A stretch of 64,000 bases of DNA from JBEBVQ01 sp964527735 (GCA_964527735.1 CAZGPG010000008.1:62001-126000); one strand, 5' to 3'. Positions 41,057 through 51,341 are shown, counted from the first letter of the stretch. Notes: a model not told the origin generated them from the letters alone. Numbers and translations are program-made.

Positions 41057-43966
41057 CTAATATTTCGTGAGCTGCTCCGTATGGATCAGCGATTGATCTG
41101 ATGCATTGCGCAGTTCCAGGAAATAGGTCCCGGCTGGCAGCGCACTTACATCCACCTCCTTCTGATTACGTTCACTGAGTATCAGCTTACCTTCGATGGT
41201 CCTTACACGCACCTGGAGCTCCAGGGAAGAACTGATCCGCACCACATCCCTGGCAGGGTTCGGATAGATCAGGATATGTTTGTCATCAGTTCCTGAGATC
41301 CGGATACCGACATTATTGATCTTGTACTTGTCGGAAGTGCCGGTACAACCAAAGCGATCCGTCACCTCAACATGGTAATCTCCGTTTGCAGTTACCGGTA
41401 GCAAAGAGCTGGTAAAACCATCCAGCAAAGTATCATTGCGATACCACCGGTAAGAGGCCCATGTCCCTGCGGCAACCAGCGTATCTCCTCTCGGCCCTAT
41501 TGTCACTTCCAGTTCTGATACATATATCTCTTTGGTTTGGGGCGCCGAAGACCGGCAACTGCCGTTGACGACTACTGTAATCCGCCCGCCGTCTTTACCT
41601 GCTTCTATGACAATTGTATCACCCGTACTGGTGCCGGTCCATCCCGGAGGCAGTGTCCAGGTATAGGATACGGCGCCGTCTACAGAATCCACAGAATAGG
41701 TATAAGGTATCCCCGCGCAAATAGTATCGCTGCCGGATATGCTGCCTGCGGGGATGACCGTACAGGGCTGGAATTTTACCAGGAACAGATCCGGCTGCTC
41801 ATCCGTACCGCCCAACTGCTCCTGGTGGCTTCCGGCTGTAGCCATATGCACCGGCGACCTGGTAATACCTGCCAGATACACTTTCCCGCGTGCATCACAG
41901 GCAATCCGCGCCTCATAATCATCCGCGGTATCACCGTAATAGCTCGCTTCAATAAAAGCGCCGGCGGTGTCAAAATGGGTCATGAAAACATCCCACTTAC
42001 CCCCGGGCGCATCCTGGGGTGTACTGCCCTGGGGCGCCACGCCGGAAGGGCTCCTCGTATAGCCGGCCGCATAGACATTCCCAAAAAGATCACAGGCGAT
42101 ACCGGTATAATAATCCTCTTCCTGCCCGCCGTAATAAGTGGTCCATATCCTGTTCCCGGCCGGATCAAACTTTGAAAGTATCGCATCTATCGTGCCGTTT
42201 GTACCTTTATAAGCCCCCGGCGTTGCCAGGTTGGAGCTGTTGCTGTGCCCGGCGACGTATATGTTTCCGGCCGGATCGCACGACACACCTGCGCCATCAT
42301 CATATCCCCCGTTGCCCCCAAGATAGGTACCCCAGATACGTGTACCGGTGTGATCAAAGCTCACCAGGAACATATTCCAGCTATTGGAAACCCCGTTATG
42401 GCTTATCGTATCCTGTGCGCTTCCCGGCGAAGCAATATTGAAACCGCTCTGCGTAAGCCCGGTTACAAAGACCCTCCCCTGCCGGTCGCAGGCGATCGAC
42501 TTGACATTATCTGCCCGGTCCCCCCCGTAATAGGTGCTCCATTGCTGCCTGCCTGCCGCATCATATTTAGCCAGGAACCCATCCGCAGGCTGTGTGGGAG
42601 GCCTGCCGCCGGCTACCCCACCGCCGAAAGTATCCTGATGACACCCCGCAGTAGCGATACCATCTTTGCTGACTGTGTTACCCGTCATATACACATTGCC
42701 GGACGGGTCACAGGCTACCTGCATACCAAAATCATTACCCGAACCTCCGTAATAAGTAGCCCAGATGCGATTGCCACCGGCATCAAACTTCACCAGGAAG
42801 GCATCCCTGCCGCCTGCCGAAGCAGCCTGTTGTGCGCCCCCGAAAGCGATCATGTCCGTACTCATGGTACTCCCGGTAAGGTATACGCTGCCATCAGTAA
42901 AACAGGTGACCCCCTGGCCAAAATCGCTGGAGGTACCGCCATAATAAGTAGCCCATACAGGCGTGCCCGCAGGATTAAGCTTCACCAGGAATGCATCACA
43001 ATCACCGGAAAGAACCTGGTAATGCCCCCCGCTGGTCGCTATATTGGCAGCGCTGTAAGTACTGCCGCCCAGGTAAACAAAATGCTGGGCATCTGTAGCC
43101 AGGGCAATATTCCCGAATGAACCGGCATAGCCCAACCCTTCAATACCAGAGCCTCCGTAATAAGTAGCCCAGTCTACCACGGGATCTATAGTCAGCGCTC
43201 CTTCATATGCCTCTGTAGCAAAAGCAATCACACCCGGATCCCGGAGCACAAACCGCGACACGACAGGCTTTCCGTCGGCCTGGAAACTTACCGGCGCACG
43301 CTCCGTGATCGTGCCCATAGGGGTATACGCAGTTATGCTTCCGTCGTTATTCATCACAAGCTCCGAAGCCCCGCTGTATTGAATGCGTATATCGGAAACC
43401 CTGCCGCCTTCCCGCACTACAAAATCATATTCAAGCTTGCCATCCCTGGAATAAATGACCCAGTCAATACCGGGATAGACCTCCTTATAAGTAACCTTGC
43501 CCCAGGCGCCTGCATGTATGCCACCCGGCACAGCAGTATTATAGTAATGCTCCACATAAGCGCTGCGGCCTGCGGTCTCCGGCCGGGCAGCCGGGTTGGC
43601 CCCTATGAGGCGGACATCCAGCCGGTACGTTTCCCACCGGGGCCACTCAGACACTGCTTCAGCAGACGCCGCCGCATCCTGCCCCTTCAGGGCTGGAAAC
43701 ACTCCATGCTGCACACCCGTAGCAACGGGCTTTGTCCACTGGTAATGCAACCTTCCATTGCCAATAAAAACCTGGAAACCGCTGCCTGACAGAGCAAAAT
43801 CAATATCGCTCCTGTATTGCCTGTGCTGATCTGTGATCTGCCCGCCGTTCTCGACAAATAAAAGGGGTGACCGGTCTTTGACGCCGGCCCCTGCCCGCAC
43901 ACAAAATACCGTCAACAACAATGGAATAGATAGAAGTAAAAATTGAGCATTTTTCATGTGTTTCAT
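41057..43966 (-). CDS. T9SS surface protein: DUF7948, seven SBBP repeats, Ig-like domains
   Basis: 969 residues. A signal peptide (about 1-28) is followed by a DUF7948-like N-terminal domain (about 35-260; FVENGGQITD). Seven repeats of about 60-70 residues follow (about 265-720), each opening with a form of (V/I)W-x-TYYGG-x-x-x-D and containing C-D-P-x-G-(N/K)-(V)-Y-x-(A/T)-G. They probably form a seven-bladed propeller. Next come PKD/Ig-like domains (SGSDTICAGIPYTYSVDSVD onward) and a type A sorting domain (LIYPNPARDVVRISSSL to LPAGTYFLEL). Divergent from the TPR kinase gene at 44464, with a MITE between. An alternative start is 43957. Ligand or activity unknown. Confidence 0.85.
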   Translation of the reverse strand: MKHMKNAQFLLLSIPLLLTVFCVRAGAGVKDRSPLLFVENGGQITDQHRQYRSDIDFALSGSGFQVFIGNGRLHYQWTKPVATGVQHGVFPALKGQDAAASAEAVSEWPRWETYRLDVRLIGANPAARPETAGRSAYVEHYYNTAVPGGIHAGAWGKVTYKEVYPGIDWVIYSRDGKLEYDFVVREGGRVSDIRIQYSGASELVMNNDGSITAYTPMGTITERAPVSFQADGKPVVSRFVLRDPGVIAFATEAYEGALTIDPVVDWATYYGGSGIEGLGYAGSFGNIALATDAQHFVYLGGSTYSAANIATSGGHYQVLSGDCDAFLVKLNPAGTPVWATYYGGTSSDFGQGVTCFTDGSVYLTGSTMSTDMIAFGGAQQAASAGGRDAFLVKFDAGGNRIWATYYGGSGNDFGMQVACDPSGNVYMTGNTVSKDGIATAGCHQDTFGGGVAGGRPPTQPADGFLAKYDAAGRQQWSTYYGGDRADNVKSIACDRQGRVFVTGLTQSGFNIASPGSAQDTISHNGVSNSWNMFLVSFDHTGTRIWGTYLGGNGGYDDGAGVSCDPAGNIYVAGHSNSSNLATPGAYKGTNGTIDAILSKFDPAGNRIWTTYYGGQEEDYYTGIACDLFGNVYAAGYTRSPSGVAPQGSTPQDAPGGKWDVFMTHFDTAGAFIEASYYGDTADDYEARIACDARGKVYLAGITRSPVHMATAGSHQEQLGGTDEQPDLFLVKFQPCTVIPAGSISGSDTICAGIPYTYSVDSVDGAVSYTWTLPPGWTGTSTGDTIVIEAGKDGGRITVVVNGSCRSSAPQTKEIYVSELEVTIGPRGDTLVAAGTWASYRWYRNDTLLDGFTSSLLPVTANGDYHVEVTDRFGCTGTSDKYKINNVGIRISGTDDKHILIYPNPARDVVRISSSLELQVRVRTIEGKLILSERNQKEVDVSALPAGTYFLELRNASDQSLIHTEQLTKY

Positions 43967-44129
43967 TTGTTTTAGTGAACAATAGCTTATCCTCAGCTAA
44001 CAAAACTACTACCATTATACACCTCCGGTTAGAGCCGAAGTATTCATTTAGCTTTTTAGATAGAAATGCCTAATTAGCATTTTATAAAAAACATATTGAT
44101 TTTAGCATCAACAGCATACACTGATCACT

Positions 44130-44415
44130 GTTGTCCGGAAAAGCAAACATAGCCGTACCGGGTAACGTCTGTTGTACATCGTCCTGTAAACAGACGTTTG
44201 TCATGCTGACGAAGGAAGCATCCCACGTTATGCATGATTTCCAGTGTTTTGTGGGATCCTTCCTTCGTCAGCATGACATCGTGGTTCAGTGCAAACAATC
44301 AGCAGCACTATAAGTTCCCTGTTTCTGTCAAAAGTAAGCCCCTGCTTTACATCATTGTCTCAAACAGTTTGATGATAACGACTTCAGGAGTCTGTAATTG
44401 CTTTACCCGGACAAC
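44130..44415. repeat. MITE-like element, copy B, with terminal inverted repeats
   Basis: 286 bases in the intergenic region. The left end GTTGTCCGGAAAAGCAA is matched at the right end by TTGCTTTACCCGGACAAC (inverted). Inside is a near-perfect palindrome (arms at about 44200-44226 and 44251-44277, one mismatch) with the core ATGCTGACGAAGGAAGC. No transposase and no clear target duplication are seen. It is the most complete copy of the family and separates the two divergent genes. Confidence 0.75.
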
Positions 44416-44463
44416 AGAGATGTGCTAATTGGCTAATTAAATAGATGGATTTATTTTTACACG

Positions 44464-46470
44464 GTGTCTGAGTCTCTGTTTTCTGTCACCTTTCGCCATC
44501 CGTTGCGGCATTTACCCGTATGCCTGATCCTGTGTATGCTGTCCTTCCAATTGCATGCACAGACCGAAGTCCTGTATACACCGATTGATAAAGCCGGACA
44601 TCCGCTTGTGATCGGGGATACTACCTTCCGCAGGCAACCGCTGACGACAGCCGATACACAGCAGACATCAGGCCATATCATGTACGACTCTGCAACTGCA
44701 GGCGGCCTGTTTGTCACGCGGCTGTTGCGTTATGCCAATGAACAACTCCGTAAGGGATCTTTTCATCAGGCAATTACCACCCTGCGCACTGCATTATTCT
44801 TCTCCGGTTATATCTCCGGCGAGCAGCTTACCTATGTTTATAACAACCTGGCTAATACCTATCTCAGGACCGGAGATTATAATCACTCCATACACTATTA
44901 CCTACTGGCCATCCGTGAAATGGAAAAGCTTCCCGGCAGAGAGGCGATGCTTGCCACGTTATACAGCAATTTCGCCACGCTCTTTATCCAGATGGAAGAT
45001 TATTCAAGGGCATTGTATTACCTCAGCAAAGGAGAATCTATCCTCCGTCCGCGGGGAAATCCCGAAAACTACCTGAGCCGGCTGCTGCTCAACAAGGCGA
45101 CCGCCCTGCAGCATGACCAGCTCAGCGCTGTCGCAACTTACCGGGAAGCCTTATCACTAAGCCGCAGCTACGGGGATTCAGAAACGGTCTGCACGATACT
45201 GAATAACCTCGGGGATTATTACCTGCGGGAACGTATGCCGCATCAGGCTATTCAATACCTGAAAGAGTCTTTAGGAATAATTTCCGGCCAGTCGTTTTAT
45301 ATACAGGCCGGAAATCTTATTTCGTTGGGCGAGGCCTATAAGATGCTGGGCAATACACATCAGGCAGAGCATTACCTTTTGCTGGCGCTGCGCAGGGCTG
45401 AAGAATCGGGCATGCAGAAAGAAGTTATGGTGGTTCACAAGCTGCTTTCTGATCTATATGGCCACACAAGGCAATACCGCCAGGCCTGGCAGCATCAGCA
45501 TCAATACGTCACGGTCCGCGACAGTATGCTTAATATCCGGAAAGTACATGACATCAATCACCTCGAGGTGAAGTACCGGACGGCTGAAAAGGACAAGGAA
45601 ATATTCCGGAAGGAGCTGATGATCACCAGGCAGCATCACCACCTCCAGGAGAAGAATATCTGGATCGCCTGCATCTCCGCGATACTGATGCTGCTGACCA
45701 TATTAACATTCACCCTGTACCGGAACCACCGGCACCGGCACCGGCTGCAGCAGGAGCGTATCAGGAATTTGCAGCATGAGCAGGAACTGCTGCGCAAAGA
45801 ACAGGAAATAGACCGGCTGAAAGCCATGATGGAAGGGGTGGAACAGGAAAGGAGCCGCTTGGCCAGGGAGCTCCACGACGGCATTGTAAGTCAGCTTTCA
45901 GCCATAAAGATGAACTTCAACGCACTCGGCAACAGGCAGCACAGCGCAGGGTTCAGAGGAGACTTCGAAGAAGCCCTGCAGCAGTTGGACGAGGCAACAG
46001 AAGATCTGCGCAATACCTCACACAACCTCATGCCCCAGGTGCTGATCCGGAGCGGGTTACAGGCAGCAGTGGAAACATTATGCGAGAAGATCAGGAGAAG
46101 CATCCCGGGTCTGCATATGGATTGCCTGGTATACGGCACACTCCCGCCGTTGCGCAATGAGCAGGGGCTGATGCTGTACCGGATCATACAGGAGCTGGTG
46201 CAGAATGCGGTCAAACATGCACAGGCAAACTACATCCTGGTGCAAATGAATTGTCTCGATGACACACTGGATATTACCGTAGAAGATAACGGCATAGGCA
46301 TTGATCCGGAAGACGCGGAAACCCGTACCACACTCGGGCTGCGCAATATCCGGGAGCGGGTACATGTACTGAACGGGAAGATGCATATCCAGACCGCACC
46401 GGATTCAGGAACTTCTGTGTATCTTGAATTTAATTGCAGGGAATGGAAAACAGATAATGTATGTCAATAA
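44464..46470 (+). CDS. TPR sensor histidine kinase (HisKA_3 type), module 1
   Basis: 668 residues from GTG at 44464, with a signal peptide (about 1-31, LSFQLHAQ). Periplasmic TPR repeats fill about 80-375 (AITTLRTALFFSGYISGEQL, NHSIHYYLLAIREMEKLP, and others). One membrane helix lies at about 398-418, followed by a coiled coil, and the HisKA_3 box with H471 (LARELHDGIVSQLSAIKMN). The ATPase domain has NAVKHAQ, EDNGIGI and LGLRNIRERV. The response regulator overlaps its 3' end by 10 bases. The divergent neighbour is the SBBP protein at 41057-43966. The signal is unknown. Confidence 0.9.
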   Translation: MSESLFSVTFRHPLRHLPVCLILCMLSFQLHAQTEVLYTPIDKAGHPLVIGDTTFRRQPLTTADTQQTSGHIMYDSATAGGLFVTRLLRYANEQLRKGSFHQAITTLRTALFFSGYISGEQLTYVYNNLANTYLRTGDYNHSIHYYLLAIREMEKLPGREAMLATLYSNFATLFIQMEDYSRALYYLSKGESILRPRGNPENYLSRLLLNKATALQHDQLSAVATYREALSLSRSYGDSETVCTILNNLGDYYLRERMPHQAIQYLKESLGIISGQSFYIQAGNLISLGEAYKMLGNTHQAEHYLLLALRRAEESGMQKEVMVVHKLLSDLYGHTRQYRQAWQHQHQYVTVRDSMLNIRKVHDINHLEVKYRTAEKDKEIFRKELMITRQHHHLQEKNIWIACISAILMLLTILTFTLYRNHRHRHRLQQERIRNLQHEQELLRKEQEIDRLKAMMEGVEQERSRLARELHDGIVSQLSAIKMNFNALGNRQHSAGFRGDFEEALQQLDEATEDLRNTSHNLMPQVLIRSGLQAAVETLCEKIRRSIPGLHMDCLVYGTLPPLRNEQGLMLYRIIQELVQNAVKHAQANYILVQMNCLDDTLDITVEDNGIGIDPEDAETRTTLGLRNIRERVHVLNGKMHIQTAPDSGTSVYLEFNCREWKTDNVCQ

Positions 46471-47105
46471 GAATAGCCATCACCGATGATCATCCCATGG
46501 TAATCAGCGGGCTGAAAAATATGCTGGGCGATTATCCCCATATTGAGATCACAGGTTCCTATACCAGTGGAAAAGCGTTACTCGAAGGGCTTGCAGCGGT
46601 TCCGCAACAACCGGACATACTGCTGATGGATGTCTGCCTGCCGGATATTCCCGGCAATGAACTTGCAAGGACCGTAAAAGATACCTGGCCGTCCATCCGC
46701 ATCATAGCCGTCACAAGCCTGGATACGCTGTTTTATGTAAAAGACATGCTGCAGCAGGGATGTATGGGATACCTGCTCAAAAAATCCGAACAGCAAACCC
46801 TGATACAGGCCATAGAGGAAGTGTACCGCGGCGAACAGTTTATCGAACCCATGCTGAAAGAACAGCTTCTGGACAGCCTGCTGAACACAAGAAAGCAGGC
46901 CGGCGCCGGCACACACCTTACCCGGAGGGAAAAAGAGATCCTCCGGCTCATCGTACAGGAATACACCAACCAGGAAATTGCCGAAAAGCTGTTTCTCAGC
47001 GAAAGCACCGTCAAAAACCACCGGTTCAGCCTGCTTCAGAAGCTGGACGTCAAAAACAGTATCGGCCTGGCCAGGGTAGCGTTCCAGATGGGATTGATAG
47101 AATAA
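46461..47105 (+). CDS. LuxR/NarL-type response regulator, module 1
   Basis: 214 residues. Receiver domain (about 3-125) with ITDDH and the phosphoacceptor in ILLMDVCLPDIPG (about D54). LuxR-type helix-turn-helix at about 148-205 (LTRREKEILRLIVQEYTNQE, then LFLSESTVKNHRFSLLQKLD). Overlaps the kinase gene by 10 bases, so the two are a cognate pair. It is clearly paralogous to the regulator at 51853-52491 (both start like M(S/N)IRI and share GYLLK). Confidence 0.92.
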   Translation: MSIRIAITDDHPMVISGLKNMLGDYPHIEITGSYTSGKALLEGLAAVPQQPDILLMDVCLPDIPGNELARTVKDTWPSIRIIAVTSLDTLFYVKDMLQQGCMGYLLKKSEQQTLIQAIEEVYRGEQFIEPMLKEQLLDSLLNTRKQAGAGTHLTRREKEILRLIVQEYTNQEIAEKLFLSESTVKNHRFSLLQKLDVKNSIGLARVAFQMGLIE

Positions 47106-47121
47106 TGCTGCTCATTCAACC

Positions 47122-48411
47122 TCACACCAGCTTCCGGAAACGCTCATAATATGCCTTTTCCAGCATTTCCTGCTGTGATGGGTCTGCAATACTGATCAGT
47201 AGCCGGGCGCGCTGTTCCAGATTTTTGCCGTAAAGATTTACTTCACCATGCTCCGTCACGACATGATGCACATGCCCGCGGGTGGTCACCACACCCCCGC
47301 CCTGCTTCAGATAAGGTACAATCCGTGAGATACCCTTGCGGGTAACAGAAGGCAGCGCAATAATGGGCTTGCCCCCTTCCGAAAGCGAAGCGCCACGCAT
47401 GAAGTCCATCTGTCCGCCGATGCCTGAATACTGGTACGCCCCCATCGAGTCGGCGCAGACCTGGCCGGTCAGGTCGATCTCGATGGCGCTGTTGATCGCC
47501 ACCACCTTCGGGTTCTGCCGGATCACGGCAGCATCATTTACATAGGCAACATCAATAAAAGAGACGTTCGTATTATCGTCTACAAAATCGTACAGTTTAC
47601 GCGTACCTAATACGAATGTTGTAATAATTTTCCCCTGTCGTATTTTTTTATGCTCGTTGGTGATCACTCCTTTTTCTACCAGCGGCACTACGCCGTCCGA
47701 AAACATCTCTGTATGGATCCCAAGCCCCTTATGGTTGCCGAGATACTTCAGCACAGCATCGGGTATGGCGCCGATCCCCAGTTGCAGTGTAGCCCCGTCT
47801 TCTATCAATCCTGCTATCTGCTTGCCTATTGCCGTTGATTTTTCATCTGCTTTTGAGTTATAATCAACTTCGGGCAACTCCGCTTCATCCCACACCATTG
47901 CCGCAAATCTTGTATAGTGGATTTGTGTATCGCCATACGTACGCGGCATCCTGGGGTTTACATGAGCTATCAGGCAGGGAGCATTCCGGCTGGCGCTCAG
48001 TGCTGCATCAATGGATGTACCCAGGGTACAGTATCCATGTTTATCCGGCGGGGAAACATGCAGAATGGCCGCGTCAAGCGGCAGTATCTTTTTATCGAAT
48101 AATCGGGGGATTTCACTCAGGAAAACCGGCACGTAATCACCCGAATCCGTATTCACCCATTCGCGTACATTCGCTGAAACAAATAAAGAATTGAGGCGGA
48201 AGCTGTCGCGCACCGCAGGCACATTCCACTCCAGGTTGCCCACCGTGCTGATGGCCACCAGCTCCACATCCCGGAGCTCCCCTGCCCTTTTCAGCAGTGT
48301 ATTCACCAGCTTCAGCGGTGTAGCGGCGCTGCCATGTATAAAAACCCGGCTGCCTGATCGGATCAGCGATACAGCTTCTTCTGCCGTTACGTATTCCGGT
48401 TTACCATTCAT
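47122..48411 (-). CDS. Acetyl-CoA hydrolase/transferase family protein
   Basis: 429 residues of the acyl-CoA:carboxylate CoA-transferase family (type I, 4-hydroxybutyrate/acetate CoA-transferase-like). Visible motifs are SGSRVFIHGSAATPLKLVNT (about 14-33), LQLGIGAIPDAVLKYLGNHK (about 210-229) and the C-terminal GIGGQMDFMRGASLSEGGKP (about 331-350). It moves CoA between acetyl-CoA and another acid or hydrolyses it. The start overlaps the end of gmk by 11 bases on the same strand, so they are co-transcribed. The exact substrate is unknown. Confidence 0.88.
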   Translation of the reverse strand: MNGKPEYVTAEEAVSLIRSGSRVFIHGSAATPLKLVNTLLKRAGELRDVELVAISTVGNLEWNVPAVRDSFRLNSLFVSANVREWVNTDSGDYVPVFLSEIPRLFDKKILPLDAAILHVSPPDKHGYCTLGTSIDAALSASRNAPCLIAHVNPRMPRTYGDTQIHYTRFAAMVWDEAELPEVDYNSKADEKSTAIGKQIAGLIEDGATLQLGIGAIPDAVLKYLGNHKGLGIHTEMFSDGVVPLVEKGVITNEHKKIRQGKIITTFVLGTRKLYDFVDDNTNVSFIDVAYVNDAAVIRQNPKVVAINSAIEIDLTGQVCADSMGAYQYSGIGGQMDFMRGASLSEGGKPIIALPSVTRKGISRIVPYLKQGGGVVTTRGHVHHVVTEHGEVNLYGKNLEQRARLLISIADPSQQEMLEKAYYERFRKLV

Positions 48412-49003
48412 GCTGACTCAATTTATCTGGCATCACCCCATCCAGAAATGCCCGTACAACATCCGATAATTCAGCAGATGCCGCATCCAGATCATCATTA
48501 ATAATGATCTTATCGAAACGGGTTGCAAAACTCAATTCAAAACCGGCTTTACTCACACGTTCGTCAAGCGATTGAGGCGTCTCGCTACCCCGCTGCCGGA
48601 GACGTTGTCTTAAAACATCAAGCGAAGGAGGTTGTACAAATATGGAAAGCCCCGCATCCGGATATTGCTCCTGGATGGCCAGCGCACCTTTTACATCAAT
48701 ATCCACCAGCGGCACCTGTCGCGCATCCCAGATACGGTGCAGCTCCGAGCGGAGGGTGCCATAGTATTTGCCCGCATATACCATTTCCCATTCTGCAAAG
48801 GAGTTTGTCTCGATCAATGCTCTGAATTGGGCTTCATTATAAAAATAGTAATCACGCCCGTGTATCTCTCCGCTCCTGGGTGGCCGTGTGCATGCCGATA
48901 CGGAAAAAGCCAGCTCCGGGCATGCAGCCAGCAGACGTTTTACGAGTGTTGTCTTGCCGGCCCCCGAAGGGGCTGTGATAATGATGATCTTTCCGTGTGC
49001 CAA
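48401..49003 (-). CDS. gmk: Guanylate kinase
   Basis: 200 residues. The P-loop is APSGAGKTTLVKRLL (about 11-25), and the GMP-binding part has SVSACTRPPRSGEIHGRDYY (about 36-55). It phosphorylates GMP to GDP in the cytoplasm. Normal length. The downstream CoA-transferase gene overlaps its 3' end by 11 bases. The assignment is secure. Confidence 0.95.
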   Translation of the reverse strand: MAHGKIIIITAPSGAGKTTLVKRLLAACPELAFSVSACTRPPRSGEIHGRDYYFYNEAQFRALIETNSFAEWEMVYAGKYYGTLRSELHRIWDARQVPLVDIDVKGALAIQEQYPDAGLSIFVQPPSLDVLRQRLRQRGSETPQSLDERVSKAGFELSFATRFDKIIINDDLDAASAELSDVVRAFLDGVMPDKLSQHEW

Positions 49004-49078
49004 CAGTTAGAGACTGTTTTGGCTGCGAAGAACGCAAAAAGCAGGCAAAAAGCAAAACATTTTAATTGGACAATGGGA

Positions 49079-49125
49079 CAAATGTGTTGAATGTGGGAAA
49101 TGTGATAATACATTCGTCACATTAA
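49079..49125. repeat. Degenerate AATGTG/CACATT hairpin repeat
   Basis: Contains AAATGTGTTGAATGTGGGAA followed by TCACATT. It is a weak copy of the AATGTGTTGAATGTG / inverted family also seen at 51342-51402 and 63819-63889. Confidence 0.4.
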
Positions 49126-49138
49126 ATGGATTATTATA

Positions 49139-51316
49139 CTACAAATGCTCCTCGATAAACCGCGTCATACGGCGGTACAGGTGCAGCCGCGTAACACCTC
49201 CTGAAATACCGTGCGCCTTGTTGGGATAAAACTCGCTGTCAAAATCCTTATTGTTTTTGATCAGTTCATCCACCAGCATCACCGCATTCTGGAAATGCAC
49301 GTTATCATCCGCCGTGCCATGTATCAGCAGGAACTTACCTTTCAGGCGGCCGGCCATCTTTTCCGGGGCATTCTGGTCATAACCCGATTCATTCTCCTGC
49401 GGACGACGCATGTAACGCTCCGTGTAAATATTGTCGTAATAACGCCAGTTGGTAACAGGCGCCACGGCAATGGCCGTTTTAAATACATCACTCCCCTTCA
49501 GGATGCAGATGCTGCTCATAAATCCGCCGTAGCTCCAGCCCCAGATACCGATCCTGTCTTTATCCACATACGGCAGTGTACCCAGATGTTTTGCCACAGC
49601 GATCTGGTCGTCGCTCTCGTAACGGCCGAGCTGCAGGTAGGTCTTCTTTCTGAAGGCTTCTCCCCGGAAGCCGGTGCCGGTGCCGTCGGCACAAACAACG
49701 ATATACCCTTTGGCGGCCAGCATATGATGCCAGAAATAATCGCCGATCGGGAAACGGTCTGCCACCATCTGCGAACCGGGGCCGCTGTACTGGTACATCA
49801 GCACAGGATACTTTCTACTTTCATCAAAATCCGGCGGCGTGATCACCCAGGCATTCAGCATTACACCGCTGTCGCCGGGGAATTGTGTAAAGCGGATATT
49901 TCCCCATACATAATCTTTCATTTTACGCTCCAGCTCTTTATTATCCTCCAATACGCGCACTACCCTTCCGGCAGCATTGCGCAGATAATACACGGGCACT
50001 TTACCCAGGGAAGAATGTTTATCGAGGAAATAATTATAACCCGTAACCGGAATGATCTGATGGGTGCCGGCTTCTTCCGTCAGCAGGCGATTCTCCTCCC
50101 CATTCCAGCCGGTGACGTACAGCTTGCGCTGCATCGGGTCCGGTAATGCCGCTGTATAATAAACAAGCTTTCTTTTCATATCCACACCGGTAAGCGCATC
50201 CACATCAAAACCACCTTCCGTCAGCCGGGTAAGCTTTGTCTCCACCCAGTTCCAGCGGTAGAGATGACGGTAGCCGCTCTGCTCGCTGCTGAAGATGAAG
50301 GAACGGTTGTCGGGGAGAAAATGAAGATCATCATTGATCTCGATATAATAAGGATTGTTTTCCACGTAGATCACTTCAGAGCGGCCGGTAGACGCATCCG
50401 CAAGCAGGTATTCAAGTTTGTTCTGCAACCGGTTCATGCGCAGGATGCACAGCTTGCCGGGATCATGGCTCCATTTGATGCGGGGAATGTACTGGTCGGT
50501 TTCCGTACCGATATCGGCTATATCCGTATGATCCGTCTCCAGGTCGTAAAACCGGATCTGAACTACAGAATTCGGCGCTCCGGCTTTCGGGTATTTGAAT
50601 GTATTGGCTTCAGGATAAAGACCGGTAAACATTTCCATCGAAAACTGCGGTACCTGCCGCTCGTCAAACCGGTAATAAGCCAGGTATTTCCCGTCCGGCG
50701 ACCATTCGTAAGCCTGGGTAAACTGGAATTCTTCTTCATATACCCAGTCGCAATTACCGTTGATGATCTCATTCTTTTTGCCATCGTGCGTAACGGCGGT
50801 TGTTTTACCGGTCTGCAGATCCCGGTAATAAAGATTATTATCTTTTACAAAAGCGACCTTTTCCCCTTTCGGATCAAAAGCTGCATGAAGCACATGCGTC
50901 GTATCGAGCAGCTGCAATGTGCCGGATTTAATATCATATACATATACCCTGCTCAGGATAGAACGGCGATACACCGCTTTGCGTTCTGTAAATAACAGCA
51001 TCTTTTTTTCATCTGCACTAAAAGCATAAGCTTCTACCGTAATCTTGTTGCCATGGTACAGGTGGCGGCTGTTATCGAACAGGTCCTTTTCCTTTTTACC
51101 CTTTTCCAGCCCGTAAACCCGTATGATCTGACGTTCTCCGTCTTTATCAATTTGCGTATATCTTTTCCCGTCCTGCAATGCATTGAAGCCGGGGACAGAC
51201 TTTATGCGGAAGGTATGATCCTTCCATATATCCTCAAGCGTAACAGGTTTTTTATCGGTCTGCGCCGAGGCAAAAAAGGCAGCAAAAAGCAATAACGGTA
51301 AAAGCGTTTTTTTCAT
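49139..51316 (-). CDS. S9-family (DPP-IV-like) serine peptidase
   Basis: 725 residues from the ATG at 51316 (MKKTLLP), with a signal peptide ending near FASAQ. The N-terminal beta-propeller (about 40-460) has segments such as WSPDGKYLAYYRFDERQVPQ (about 210-229). The C-terminal alpha/beta-hydrolase carries the catalytic Ser in GWSYGGF, the Asp in HGTADDNVHF and the His in KAHGIS near the end. It should cut dipeptides from peptide N-termini (Xaa-Pro preference in the family) in the periplasm. It stands alone; hairpin repeats lie on both sides. The assignment is secure at family level. Confidence 0.93.
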   Translation of the reverse strand: MKKTLLPLLLFAAFFASAQTDKKPVTLEDIWKDHTFRIKSVPGFNALQDGKRYTQIDKDGERQIIRVYGLEKGKKEKDLFDNSRHLYHGNKITVEAYAFSADEKKMLLFTERKAVYRRSILSRVYVYDIKSGTLQLLDTTHVLHAAFDPKGEKVAFVKDNNLYYRDLQTGKTTAVTHDGKKNEIINGNCDWVYEEEFQFTQAYEWSPDGKYLAYYRFDERQVPQFSMEMFTGLYPEANTFKYPKAGAPNSVVQIRFYDLETDHTDIADIGTETDQYIPRIKWSHDPGKLCILRMNRLQNKLEYLLADASTGRSEVIYVENNPYYIEINDDLHFLPDNRSFIFSSEQSGYRHLYRWNWVETKLTRLTEGGFDVDALTGVDMKRKLVYYTAALPDPMQRKLYVTGWNGEENRLLTEEAGTHQIIPVTGYNYFLDKHSSLGKVPVYYLRNAAGRVVRVLEDNKELERKMKDYVWGNIRFTQFPGDSGVMLNAWVITPPDFDESRKYPVLMYQYSGPGSQMVADRFPIGDYFWHHMLAAKGYIVVCADGTGTGFRGEAFRKKTYLQLGRYESDDQIAVAKHLGTLPYVDKDRIGIWGWSYGGFMSSICILKGSDVFKTAIAVAPVTNWRYYDNIYTERYMRRPQENESGYDQNAPEKMAGRLKGKFLLIHGTADDNVHFQNAVMLVDELIKNNKDFDSEFYPNKAHGISGGVTRLHLYRRMTRFIEEHL

Positions 51317-51341
51317 AATCATCAAATTAATGTGATGGGTT

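Noticed and set aside
42245..43120. Plus-strand frame of about 291 codons inside the SBBP protein gene
   Set aside because: Shadow of the repetitive minus-strand gene; Pro/Arg/Ile-rich and without a domain.
49211..50146. Plus-strand frame of about 311 codons opposite the DPP-IV-like gene
   Set aside because: Antisense to a peptidase gene with an intact catalytic triad.
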